A DNA stretch of 64,000 nucleotides from Nocardioides glacieisoli (GTDB lineage Bacteria; Actinomycetota; Actinomycetes; Propionibacteriales; Nocardioidaceae). Location of the stretch: contig NZ_SDWS01000002.1 in NCBI RefSeq assembly GCF_004137245.1, positions 310,001 through 374,000 on the forward strand. Direction: 5' to 3'. The translations under genes and the position numbers were made by a program. Shown piece after piece: positions 51,146-59,788 of this stretch; the stretch's first letter is position 1, and each line of letters opens with the position of its first letter. Under the pieces are notes generated by a model that was not told where the DNA came from, searched no databases, and worked only from the letters and a program-made list of their open reading frames with translations.

Positions 51146-54073
51146 ATGACCGAGACGGTGAGCACCGGCGCTTCGAAGGCCAAGGGCGCGAAGGGCAAGG
51201 GCCTGTCGCTGGAGCGTGTCTTCAGCACTCCGGGCACGCACCCCTACGACGCCATCACCTGGGAGCGTCGCGACGTCGTGCAGCAGAACTGGAAGACCGG
51301 CGACGTGGTCTTCGAGCAGCGCGGTGTCGAGTTCCCCGACTTCTGGTCCGTCAACGCCTCGACCATCGTCACGACGAAGTACTTCCGCGGCGCGGTCGGC
51401 ACCGACGCCCGCGAGTGGAGCCTCAAGCAGCTCATCGACCGGGTCGTGAAGACGTACACCAAGGCCGGCATCGAGCACGGCTACTTCTCCACCGACGCCG
51501 ACGCCGAGACGTTCGAGCACGAGCTCACCTGGCTGCTCGTCAACCAGTACTTCTCCTTCAACAGCCCCGTCTGGTTCAACGTCGGCACCGCCTCGCCGCA
51601 ACAGGTCAGCGCCTGCTTCATCCTGAGCGTGGACGACTCGATGGACTCGATCCTCAACTGGTACAAGGAGGAGGGCTTCATCTTCAAGGGCGGCTCCGGT
51701 GCCGGCCTCAACCTCTCCCGCATCCGCTCGTCGAAGGAGCTGCTCTCCAGCGGCGGTACGGCGTCGGGTCCGGTCTCCTTCATGCGCGGCGCCGACGCCT
51801 CCGCGGGCACCATCAAGTCGGGCGGCGCGACGCGTCGTGCGGCCAAGATGGTCGTCCTCGACGTCGACCACCCGGACATCGAGGAGTTCGTGATGACGAA
51901 GGCGAAGGAGGAGGACAAGATCCGCGCCCTCCGCGACGCCGGGTTCGACATGGACCTCGGCGGCGCCGACATCACCTCTGTGCAGTACCAGAACGCCAAC
52001 AACTCCGTCCGCGTCACCGACGAGTTCATGCGCGCGGTCGAGGACGGCACGTCGTTCGGCCTCAAGGCCCGCGAGGACGGCCGGGTCATCGAGACCGTCG
52101 ACGCCCGCGACCTCTTCCGCAAGATCAGCGAGGCCGCCTGGGCCTGCGCCGACCCGGGCCTGCAGTACGACGACACGATCAACGACTGGCACACGAACCC
52201 GGAGACCGGCCGCATCACCGCGTCCAACCCGTGCTCGGAGTACATGTCGCTCGACAACTCGTCCTGCAACCTCGCCAGCCTCAACCTGCTGAAGTTCCTC
52301 AAGGACGACGACACCTTCGACGCCGCCCTCTTCGCGAAGGCCGTCGAGTTCATCATCACCGCGATGGACATCTCGATCTGCTTCGCCGACTTCCCGACCG
52401 ACCCGATCGGCGACACCACCCGCGACTACCGCCAGCTCGGCATCGGCTACGCCAACCTCGGAGCGCTGCTGATGGCGATGGGCCTCGGGTACGACTCCGA
52501 GGGCGGCCGCTCGATGGCTGCCGCGCTCACGTCGCTCATGACCGGTACGTCGTACAAGCGCAGCGCCGAGCTCGCCGGCATCGTCGGGCCCTACGCCGGC
52601 TACGCCCGCAACGCCGACGCCCACAAGCGCGTGATGCGCAAGCACCAGGCGGCCAACGACGTCGTCCGCGTGCTGCACACCGAGGACGGCCGCGTGCACA
52701 AGCTCGCGACGCAGGCCTGGGCCGACGTGATCAAGACCGGTGAGAAGAACGGCTTCCGCAACGCGCAGGCCTCGGTGCTCGCGCCGACCGGCACGATCGG
52801 CTTCATGATGGACTGCGACACGACGGGCATCGAGCCCGACTTCTCGCTGGTGAAGTTCAAGAAGCTCGTCGGTGGCGGCTCGATGCAGATCGTCAACCAG
52901 ACGATCCCGCGGGCCCTGAAGAAGCTGGGCTACCAGGAGGAGCAGATCGAGGCGATCGTCGCCTACATCGGCGAGCACGGCCACGTCATCGACGCCCCCG
53001 GCCTCAAGACCGAGCACTACGAGATCTTCGACACCGCGATGGGCGCCCGCTCGCTCAAGCCGATGGGCCACGTGCGGATGATGGCTGCCGCGCAGCCGTT
53101 CCTGTCGGGCGCGATCTCGAAGACGGTCAACCTGCCGGAGACGGCCACGGTCGAGGAGATCGAGGACGTCTACATGCAGTCCTGGAAGCTCGGCCTCAAG
53201 GCCACCGCGATCTACCGCGACAACTGCAAGGTCGGCCAGCCCCTGTCCGACGGTGGCGGCAAGGCCAAGAAGGACGCGGCCGACAAGCTCGCCTCCGACT
53301 CTGCAGTCGAGGCCAAGGTCGTCGAGAAGGTCGTCTACGCCCCGGTCCGCAAGCGCCTGCCGAAGTCGCGCACCGCTCGCACCACGTCGTTCACCGTCGG
53401 CGGTGCCGAGGGCTACATGACCTCCGGCGCCCACGACGACGGCACCCTCGGCGAGGTCTTCCTCAAGCTCGGCAAGCAGGGCTCGACCCTGGCCGGCGTG
53501 ATGGACGCCTTCTCGATCGCGGTGTCGGTCGGCCTGCAGTACGGCGTCCCGCTGGAGACCTACGTCTCGAAGTTCACCAACCTGCGCTTCGAGCCCGCCG
53601 GCCTCACCGACGACCCGGACGTGCGGATGTCGCAGTCGATCATGGACTACATCTTCCGCCGCCTCGCCCTGGACTACCTGTCCTTCGAGGACCGCTCGAT
53701 GCTCGGCATCTACTCGGCCACGGAGCGCCAGCGCCACCTCGAGACCGGCTCCTACGAGCCGCTCGTGGAGGAGACGGGCTCGGCTGCCGAGCTCGTCGAG
53801 GCGGAGCCCACTGCTGGTCGAGTAGCGAGCGCCAGCGAGCGTATCGAGACCGAGGTCATCGACATCGAGACCAAGGACACCCACGGCAACGAGGCCCGCG
53901 AGGTCCCGGCCAAGCTCACGACGGGCGAGGCCAAGACCACCGCCGAGCTCTTCGAGAAGCTCACCGGCACCGCCGTCGACTCGCCGCTCTGCATGACCTG
54001 CGGCACGAAGATGCGCCCGGCCGGCTCGTGCTACGTGTGCGAGGGCTGCGGGAGCACCAGCGGCTGCAGCTGA
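51146..54073 (+). CDS. nrdJ: B12-dependent (class II) ribonucleotide reductase NrdJ
   Basis: 975 residues from ATG 51146 with AGAGGA upstream. It reduces ribonucleotides to deoxyribonucleotides using adenosylcobalamin. NPCSEYMSLDNSSCNLASLN is the active-site Asn-x-Cys-x-Glu region. VSACFILSVDDSMDS carries the redox cysteine. The C-terminus has a zinc/thiol-like cluster (CMTCGTKMRPAGSCYVCEG...). A 36-nt R1 repeat lies in frame within an acidic linker at about residues 891-902. It follows nrdR and is presumably under its control. Confidence 0.96.
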   Translation: MTETVSTGASKAKGAKGKGLSLERVFSTPGTHPYDAITWERRDVVQQNWKTGDVVFEQRGVEFPDFWSVNASTIVTTKYFRGAVGTDAREWSLKQLIDRVVKTYTKAGIEHGYFSTDADAETFEHELTWLLVNQYFSFNSPVWFNVGTASPQQVSACFILSVDDSMDSILNWYKEEGFIFKGGSGAGLNLSRIRSSKELLSSGGTASGPVSFMRGADASAGTIKSGGATRRAAKMVVLDVDHPDIEEFVMTKAKEEDKIRALRDAGFDMDLGGADITSVQYQNANNSVRVTDEFMRAVEDGTSFGLKAREDGRVIETVDARDLFRKISEAAWACADPGLQYDDTINDWHTNPETGRITASNPCSEYMSLDNSSCNLASLNLLKFLKDDDTFDAALFAKAVEFIITAMDISICFADFPTDPIGDTTRDYRQLGIGYANLGALLMAMGLGYDSEGGRSMAAALTSLMTGTSYKRSAELAGIVGPYAGYARNADAHKRVMRKHQAANDVVRVLHTEDGRVHKLATQAWADVIKTGEKNGFRNAQASVLAPTGTIGFMMDCDTTGIEPDFSLVKFKKLVGGGSMQIVNQTIPRALKKLGYQEEQIEAIVAYIGEHGHVIDAPGLKTEHYEIFDTAMGARSLKPMGHVRMMAAAQPFLSGAISKTVNLPETATVEEIEDVYMQSWKLGLKATAIYRDNCKVGQPLSDGGGKAKKDAADKLASDSAVEAKVVEKVVYAPVRKRLPKSRTARTTSFTVGGAEGYMTSGAHDDGTLGEVFLKLGKQGSTLAGVMDAFSIAVSVGLQYGVPLETYVSKFTNLRFEPAGLTDDPDVRMSQSIMDYIFRRLALDYLSFEDRSMLGIYSATERQRHLETGSYEPLVEETGSAAELVEAEPTAGRVASASERIETEVIDIETKDTHGNEAREVPAKLTTGEAKTTAELFEKLTGTAVDSPLCMTCGTKMRPAGSCYVCEGCGSTSGCS
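53816..53851. repeat. Dispersed repeat R1 inserted in frame in nrdJ
   Basis: GGTCGAGTA at the left and GTATCGAGACC at the right match the intergenic copies. It is exactly 36 nt and encodes GRVASASERIET (12 residues) in the linker before the C-terminal cysteine cluster. Confidence 0.88.
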
Positions 54074-54080
54074 TGATCGC

Positions 54081-54138
54081 CAGGTAGGTGGGCCCTTACG
54101 CGTCGAGCGTGGGGCCCATCTGCCTATGGGCCTACCTG
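54081..54138. terminator. Branched hairpin after nrdJ
   Basis: CAGGTAGG (54081-54088) pairs with CCTACCTG (54131-54138). Inner GGGCCC words add a second stem. It is the probable end of the nrdJ transcript. The remaining sequence to 54262 is visibly lower in GC and contains no gene I can support. Confidence 0.55.
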
Positions 54139-54262
54139 CAAAAATCCGCTGCGACGGCGTGGCGGCAAATGGGCCGGACAAGTTGTGTTTTGGCGGCGAG
54201 GTTAAGGCGCCGCTTGAGTAAAACTCGCAGTGCGGCTCGCTCCGAACTGATTCGATCGGCAG

Positions 54263-54853
54263 ATGATGTTTGATCCTCCGCAGGCTCCCCGTCTGACCGG
54301 GACCGAGCCGTTTGAGGGCGTGGAAGCAGCAGTCATCGACTTCTGGCGATTCGCGATGACCGACCTGCGCACTAACAACGTCCGCGGCTACCTCGCCGAG
54401 TTCTTGGTCGCTCGCGCTGTCGGCTCAACGGCTGCCCGAGTTGAGTGGGCCCCATGGGACGTCACGAGTCCGAATGGCGCGCGGATCGAGGTCAAGTCGT
54501 CGGGATACCTACAGGCGTGGGGACAAAGCAAGCTCAGTGTTCCGAGATTCCAGGTCGGCGCTGCGTACGGATGGGATGAAGCCACGGGAGCATGGTCGAC
54601 GACGCAACTCTTCCATGCAGATGCGTACGTGTTCGGCCTTCACACCGCCGTGACTCACGACGAATATGACCCGCTAGCTGTCTCGCAGTGGCAGTTCTAC
54701 GTCACCGGACGCGAGGCCATCGCGACACAAGCAGGCGCCTCCATGAGCTTGACGACGCTCTCGAGCACTGCAGGACGGCCACATCCATTCTCTGAACTTG
54801 ACGAAGCGATCGCGTCCGCAGCCGAGCCGAGCCGCGTCAGACGGTCGAACTAA
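54263..54853 (+). CDS. Orphan PD-(D/E)XK nuclease-like protein
   Basis: 196 residues. WDVTSPNGARIEVKSSGYL has the Asp...Glu-x-Lys layout of the PD-(D/E)XK nuclease superfamily, preceded by a helical region (about 20-60; LRTNNVRGYLAEFLVARAVG). The second half (about 100-165) has aromatic-rich strands. It is about 60% GC by eye, lower than its surroundings. It may be an orphan restriction or repair nuclease; I recognise no exact family. It is convergent with the helicase gene. Confidence 0.6.
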   Translation: MMFDPPQAPRLTGTEPFEGVEAAVIDFWRFAMTDLRTNNVRGYLAEFLVARAVGSTAARVEWAPWDVTSPNGARIEVKSSGYLQAWGQSKLSVPRFQVGAAYGWDEATGAWSTTQLFHADAYVFGLHTAVTHDEYDPLAVSQWQFYVTGREAIATQAGASMSLTTLSSTAGRPHPFSELDEAIASAAEPSRVRRSN

Positions 54854-54891
54854 GCGCATCGCTTGCGTCACTTCCGGGCGGCGGGGCTGCC

Positions 54892-57800
54892 CTAGTGCGC
54901 GATCGCTGACGCGTGGTTGAAGAAGTCCGTCGGCATCGGCGTGGCTAGACGCCAGGTGATCGCGATGGGTCGGTCGCCGGTGTGAGACACGTACGACGCC
55001 GGGCCAAGGAACAGGTAGGGCGACGTTCCGAAGCCGTCCTTCGGCTCCTGACGCACGAAGAGCAGGACCGTCGAGCTGCTGTCGAGGTAGCGACGACCCG
55101 TGGGGGAGTTGGTTGAGGTTGTCGATTGCGACTCCCAGTGAAACAGGTCCCGCGATATCGGGTAGTCGGCGTACATCGTCGTTGGCGAGTAGTCGGCCTC
55201 GGACTTCCTGAGCGTGATGAAGAAAGCGTCCACATTCCGCTCCGCGAAGTAGAAGACGCCCTCGCGGAAGCTGTTCGGCAGGCGAGGGAAGTCGAGCGCC
55301 GACAGGATTTCTTCACGTTGGTAGCGAGCGTGGACTTGGAGTGGGATGTCGGCCAGAGCTCCGCCAAGAGGGACGGGGACGTGTCGAGCTGCCTCGAAGC
55401 TCAGGTCGACGACGGTCGCGACCTCCGCCCGGGCGGCCGCCTCGTGACGCATCGCGTCGAAACCTTCCTCGATCGATTCGAACCCTCCGCCGTCGTACCA
55501 GAACGAGTGGTAAAGCATGCGTGCGATGCGCTGCTCCCCAGCAGTGAGTTCGGCGTACCGCGGTGACTCGTCGGCAAGCAGCGAGCGATAGGCAGTCGCA
55601 CGCTGCGGGTCGTCGACATGGGCGAAGGCTCGTACCCGCTTGAGAAGCTTCGCCTCAAGCTCTGAGCCCGGAAGCGTCTCGAGTCCAGCGTCTTGACGGA
55701 GCTTCGTCCAGGAGTGGCTACCGCGCCGAAGGATGTCGCTGAGCTCGAGACCAGAGGACTCCAAGAACGAGTCCAGCGAGTCGTCCTGTGTGACACGAAG
55801 CTGGGCCACGATTTGTGCCCATCGATTGGCGATCTGAGACTTGAGGTTCTCCAGCACCACCTCTTGGGTCTGTTTGTCGAGGCGCACCTGGCAACCGGAT
55901 GGCAGGAAGGGGAAGTCCTCCTTCACGGCCTTCTCCAGGTGCTTGCCGTGGATGCCGGTCAGGACGCCGAACTTCCTCGAGAAGCTGAACTCCTTGCGGT
56001 GGTAGCCCACGAAGTCGAGCACCGTGAGAACCGCCTTGCGGTGCGTGCGTCGGAGGCCACGGCCCAGCTGCTGCATGAAGATCGTCGAGCTCTCAGTGGG
56101 CCGCAGGAACAGCACAGTGTCGACGTCGGGGATATCGAGACCCTCGTTGAACACGTCGACGGTGAACAGCACGTTCGTCTCGGCCGCCCGTAGCTGCCTG
56201 AGAGCGTTCGCACGGTCATCGCTAGGGGTACCACCGGTAACTGTCTGTGCAGGTATGCCGGCTTCGTTGAAGACTCGGGTCATGTACTCGGCATGCGCGA
56301 CGCTGACGCAGAAGCCCAGTGCCCGCATCTCGCCCACGTTAGCGATCTTGTCTCGGACCTGAGTGAGCACGATGCGAGCTCGGGCGTCGTTGCCGGTATA
56401 CACGTCTGCCAGCTGACCCTCGTCGTACCGCCCGCGACTCCACGTGATCTGACGAAGGTCCGTCCCGTCTGCAATGCCGAAGTAGTGGAAGGGGCACAAG
56501 AGGTCGGCGCCGAGGGCATCCCACAGACGGAGCTCGGTAGCGGTGCGACCATCGAAGAACGAGCGCACATCGGTGCCGTCGGCGCGTTCCGGTGTGGCAG
56601 TGAGACCAAGGAGCTCTTGCGCTCGCAGGTGGTCGATGAGGCGGCGGTAGGTCTTCGCCTCAGCGTGGTGGAACTCGTCGATCACCACAACGTCGTACGC
56701 ATCCGACGGGATATTGGCTACGCCGTACGACGTGAGCGATTGCACACTCGCGAAGACGTGCTTCCAGCGCTCGGGCCGCTGCCCACCGACGTAGAGCTCA
56801 CCGAAGTCGCCATCGGAAAGCACTTCCCGGTAGGTGCGCATTGATTGTTCGAGGATCTCGCGGCGGTGCGCAACGAATAGGAGGCTGGGCATCTGACCGC
56901 CTGCCTGCTGGACCAAGTGGCGGTAGTCCAATGCTGCGATGACCGTCTTCCCCGTGCCGGTCGCAGCGACGACCAGGTTTCGGTGGCGGTCGTGGAGGAC
57001 ACGTTCGACCTCGATCGCGTCCAGCATCTCCTGCTGATACGGGTAGGCGCGGACCTCGAGTCCGACCAGGCTGATGGTGACTCGATCTGAGCTCTTGACC
57101 CCTTTCGCTTCGAGGAGGGCGTCGTCAAGACGATCGCGGTCGCGCTCCGGGTCGTACGACTCGAACTCTGGGCTGTTCCAGTAGGCATCGAACGTCGCAC
57201 GGAACTTGTCCAAGAGGCTGGGGGTCGCAGCCTTGCTGAGTCGAACGTTCCACTCAACGCCCTCAAGCATTGCGGAAGTCGTCAGGTTGGAAGACCCGAC
57301 GTAGGCAGTGTCGAAGCCGCTGTCGCGACCGAATAGCCAGGCCTTGGCGTGGAGGCGGGTGCGCTTGGCGTCGTACTGGACCTTGACCTCGGCGCCGAAG
57401 TCGGAAACCAGGCGATCAAGCGCTTCGCGTTGGGTGCCGCCGATGTAGGTGGTCGTCACGACGCGAATGGGGATGCCTGCTTCGCGGGCCAATGCGAGCT
57501 CGCCCTCGATGAGACGCAGCCCATGCCACATGACGAATGCGCACAGGAGGTCGATCGAGTTGGCGGACCCAATCTCGGCGCGCAACTCGGACGCAAGGCT
57601 GGGTTCGCCCTGAGCGTTGGTCAGCAGGGCGGCGTCGTTAAGGGGGGTCTTGGGCCGCTGTGTGAACCGCGTGACCTGACCTGGGCCGAGTGCTGGTCGA
57701 AGGGAGTGCAGTTGCTGCACGGGTCCCAGGACGGAGTCCGCTGGATGCTCGATAGCGCCGAGAAGCTCGTTGGCCACGACGAGGCGTGCGGCGGGGTCTT

Positions 57801-57984
57801 TGATGGACGCCAGTCGGCGGTGGAGGGCCGCGCTGATGTGGCGTACCAGCACGTGTGTCTGATCCCCATCATCAACTTTCCCGAGCTCTACCAACCGGGT
57901 GACTTCTGCCAGAAGCTGGTCCTGCAGCTGAGCCGTAACCACCGACTCGTGTAGTCCGGTCGGGAGTTCGCCTGCGGTCGTCAC
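54892..57984 (-). CDS. PLD-nuclease/DEAD-box helicase with DUF3427 C-terminus
   Basis: 1030 residues from GTG 57984 (GGAAGG nine bases upstream). A phospholipase D-type module (about 130-290) has the HKD signature in LHAKAWLFGRDSG and SNLTTS. An SF2 helicase follows (about 330-700): Walker A AATGTGKTVIA, Walker B VVIDEFHHAEA, motif III LGLTATPERADG, motif VI QLGRGLRRTHRK. A C-terminal DUF3427-type region (about 740-1030) includes FHWESQSTTSTNSPTGR in two pieces. Such proteins accompany Nudix enzymes in defence-like neighbourhoods; the target is unknown. Confidence 0.85.
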   Translation of the reverse strand: MTTAGELPTGLHESVVTAQLQDQLLAEVTRLVELGKVDDGDQTHVLVRHISAALHRRLASIKDPAARLVVANELLGAIEHPADSVLGPVQQLHSLRPALGPGQVTRFTQRPKTPLNDAALLTNAQGEPSLASELRAEIGSANSIDLLCAFVMWHGLRLIEGELALAREAGIPIRVVTTTYIGGTQREALDRLVSDFGAEVKVQYDAKRTRLHAKAWLFGRDSGFDTAYVGSSNLTTSAMLEGVEWNVRLSKAATPSLLDKFRATFDAYWNSPEFESYDPERDRDRLDDALLEAKGVKSSDRVTISLVGLEVRAYPYQQEMLDAIEVERVLHDRHRNLVVAATGTGKTVIAALDYRHLVQQAGGQMPSLLFVAHRREILEQSMRTYREVLSDGDFGELYVGGQRPERWKHVFASVQSLTSYGVANIPSDAYDVVVIDEFHHAEAKTYRRLIDHLRAQELLGLTATPERADGTDVRSFFDGRTATELRLWDALGADLLCPFHYFGIADGTDLRQITWSRGRYDEGQLADVYTGNDARARIVLTQVRDKIANVGEMRALGFCVSVAHAEYMTRVFNEAGIPAQTVTGGTPSDDRANALRQLRAAETNVLFTVDVFNEGLDIPDVDTVLFLRPTESSTIFMQQLGRGLRRTHRKAVLTVLDFVGYHRKEFSFSRKFGVLTGIHGKHLEKAVKEDFPFLPSGCQVRLDKQTQEVVLENLKSQIANRWAQIVAQLRVTQDDSLDSFLESSGLELSDILRRGSHSWTKLRQDAGLETLPGSELEAKLLKRVRAFAHVDDPQRATAYRSLLADESPRYAELTAGEQRIARMLYHSFWYDGGGFESIEEGFDAMRHEAAARAEVATVVDLSFEAARHVPVPLGGALADIPLQVHARYQREEILSALDFPRLPNSFREGVFYFAERNVDAFFITLRKSEADYSPTTMYADYPISRDLFHWESQSTTSTNSPTGRRYLDSSSTVLLFVRQEPKDGFGTSPYLFLGPASYVSHTGDRPIAITWRLATPMPTDFFNHASAIAH

Positions 57985-58055
57985 GTCTCGAACCCTTCCA
58001 GAGTTGGGTGGTGATCGATGGCGCTCGGTAGCAAGACAGCGTCCGCCTCGGTCCG

Positions 58056-58469
58056 TCAGCCTGCGCTTCTCGAGACACCAAAGCGTTGTTCGATGAGTTG
58101 GACCGCTGGGATGTCTGCTGGGGCCCACACCAGATCGCGGAGATCGGCAGGATCTCTCCACGTCATGTCCGAGTGCTCCGAAAGTTGAGGAGATCCATCG
58201 ACGAGTTCGCAGTAGAACGTGGAGAGGTGGACGATGCCGAAGTCATACGTGTGGCGCGTGGTGGTGAACTCTTCGCCTACGTGCACGTGGCACTGAAGCT
58301 CCTCCACGACCTCGCGACGCAATGCTTCCTGCGCGGTCTCACCAGGCTCGATCTTGCCCCCGGGAAACTCCCACAGGCCCGGCAGAGTGCCATCTGGCCC
58401 ACGTTGAACGCACAGCACTTTGCCCGATGACACGATGACCGCGCCCACGACGTGGATGTCCTTCTTCAC
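58056..58469 (-). CDS. MutT-like Nudix hydrolase
   Basis: 137 residues. It has a canonical MutT Nudix box starting GGKIEPGETAQEAL and ending VVEELQ. The short KVLCVQRGPDGTLPGLWEF segment precedes it. It is likely to hydrolyse 8-oxo-dGTP or similar nucleotides. Its stop is 71 bp before the helicase start on the same strand, so the two may be one operon. As a partner of a nuclease-helicase it may act on modified or damaged nucleotides, but this is inferred. Confidence 0.88.
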   Translation of the reverse strand: MKKDIHVVGAVIVSSGKVLCVQRGPDGTLPGLWEFPGGKIEPGETAQEALRREVVEELQCHVHVGEEFTTTRHTYDFGIVHLSTFYCELVDGSPQLSEHSDMTWRDPADLRDLVWAPADIPAVQLIEQRFGVSRSAG

Positions 58470-58564
58470 CGAACTCCTTTGCCTGATCGCCGGGTTAGGT
58501 CAACTCCCGGTCTCCGGAGTAGCGAGTGGGCCGGGCGACTGCGCTCATCGAAGCAAAGGCGAGG

Positions 58565-59023
58565 TTAGAGTCCGTTCTTCTTGGCCCCGAACGCGGCCTG
58601 CTCCGGCGTGAAGCCTTCGAACTTCAGCTGCTGGATGAGGCCATCGCGCGAGAAGGAGCTCATGTCCAGATAGTTCTCAGCGGAGGCCGCGGCCTGCTTC
58701 ATCCAGTCGGCCTTCTGGGCGTCGACGCCATAGGTCGCGTCCTTCTCCGAGTAGCCCTCGAACTTGAGCTGCTTGATGAGCCCCGTGCGAGAGAACGCGC
58801 TGACGTCGAGGTACGACTCGGCACTCTCGCGAGCGTTCTCCTGCCCGGCAGTCTCCTTAGGCGCTTCGCTCTTGGCCTTGTCAGCCTTCGCGGGCTTGTC
58901 TTTCTTCTTCTGATTGACGGACGCGCCATCGGCAGCGGTCCCCCCGTCCTCCGGGACCTCGCAGGCCGTCATGCTCATCGTCAGAATTGAGGCGAGCATC
59001 GCTGCGCCAAGGATCTTCTTCAT
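58565..59023 (-). CDS. Lipoprotein with two Ltp-type repeats
   Basis: 152 residues. The lipoprotein signal ends MTAC (residues 18-21). A Lys/Ala-rich spacer follows. Two repeats (about 70-105 and 112-147) share SAESYLDVSAFSRTGLIKQL / SAENYLDMSSFSRDGLIQQL and a FEGYS.. or FEGFT.. turn. This is the Ltp/host-cell surface lipoprotein pattern; a phage-encoded relative blocks superinfection. Role here is unknown. Confidence 0.82.
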   Translation of the reverse strand: MKKILGAAMLASILTMSMTACEVPEDGGTAADGASVNQKKKDKPAKADKAKSEAPKETAGQENARESAESYLDVSAFSRTGLIKQLKFEGYSEKDATYGVDAQKADWMKQAAASAENYLDMSSFSRDGLIQQLKFEGFTPEQAAFGAKKNGL

Positions 59024-59238
59024 GACTTGTTCCCCCGTGATGCTGAATGTGTGGAAGCAGACTAGGTAAGACGCCTCGCATCCCGTGGCGCTTTCGTCAA
59101 AGTCGTCTTGACGGCTCTGAAGTCCCGGTCACGTCGCTCGCTCGTGTCGGCGGGCAACTCACCGAAACCCGGACACGGGGCGAAACGGCATGTACGTTTC
59201 GCCGAGCCGAAAGCCAACGCAACGCCACTGGGGGACCT

Positions 59239-59733
59239 GTGACCGAGAACAACGACGTGACGACTAGCCCGATCCAGGGACAGAACTGGCCCGCTCCGCA
59301 GCAGCCGGGGTACCCGATGATCCCCGCGACGACCGGCTACCCCGTCGCAACGGCGTATGCACCAGCTGCGGGTCCGGTTGGCAAGGTTCGCAGCACAGGG
59401 ACCTGCTTTGCGCTCTGCATCGTCACCCTGGGCATCTACTCGCTGTACTGGTACTACGCGACGCACGACGAGATGAAGCGTCACACGGGTGACGGTCTGG
59501 GTGGAGGGCTCGCTCTCGTGCTGGCGATCTTCATCGGCATCGCGAGCCCGTTCCTCTCGTCGAGCGAGGTGGGAAAGCTCTATGAGCGCCGAGGCATGCG
59601 GGGTCCCGTCAGCGGAGTCACCGGACTGTGGATGCTACTGCTCGGCTGGTTCTTCCTGGTTGGCGCCATCGTGTGGTTCGTAAAGACCAACGGGGCGCTC
59701 AACGCGTACTGGCGTTCGCAGGGCGCCCGCTGA
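59239..59733 (+). CDS. DUF4234 membrane protein
   Basis: 164 residues from GTG 59239 with GGGGGA upstream. A Pro-rich N-terminus (about 1-50) precedes three membrane spans. LGIYSLYWYYATHDEMKRHT is the DUF4234 hallmark, followed by GGLALVLAIFIGIASP and a third span near MLLLGWFFLVGAIVW. The function of DUF4234 proteins is unknown. Confidence 0.8.
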   Translation: MTENNDVTTSPIQGQNWPAPQQPGYPMIPATTGYPVATAYAPAAGPVGKVRSTGTCFALCIVTLGIYSLYWYYATHDEMKRHTGDGLGGGLALVLAIFIGIASPFLSSSEVGKLYERRGMRGPVSGVTGLWMLLLGWFFLVGAIVWFVKTNGALNAYWRSQGAR

Positions 59734-59788
59734 GATCCGCTGCTGCGATGTTCGCAGCATGCGTCCGTGCACTCACAGTGGAGTTCTC

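Noticed and set aside
51116-54181. A 1021-codon open frame on the minus strand opposite nrdJ
   Set aside because: It mirrors nrdJ in a high-GC genome, is rich in Arg/Asp/Leu/Gly without any domain, and crosses the nrdJ terminator.
57985-58161. Upstream extension of the helicase gene
   Set aside because: It overlaps the end of the Nudix gene, has unlike composition and no domain; GTG 57984 has a ribosome site.
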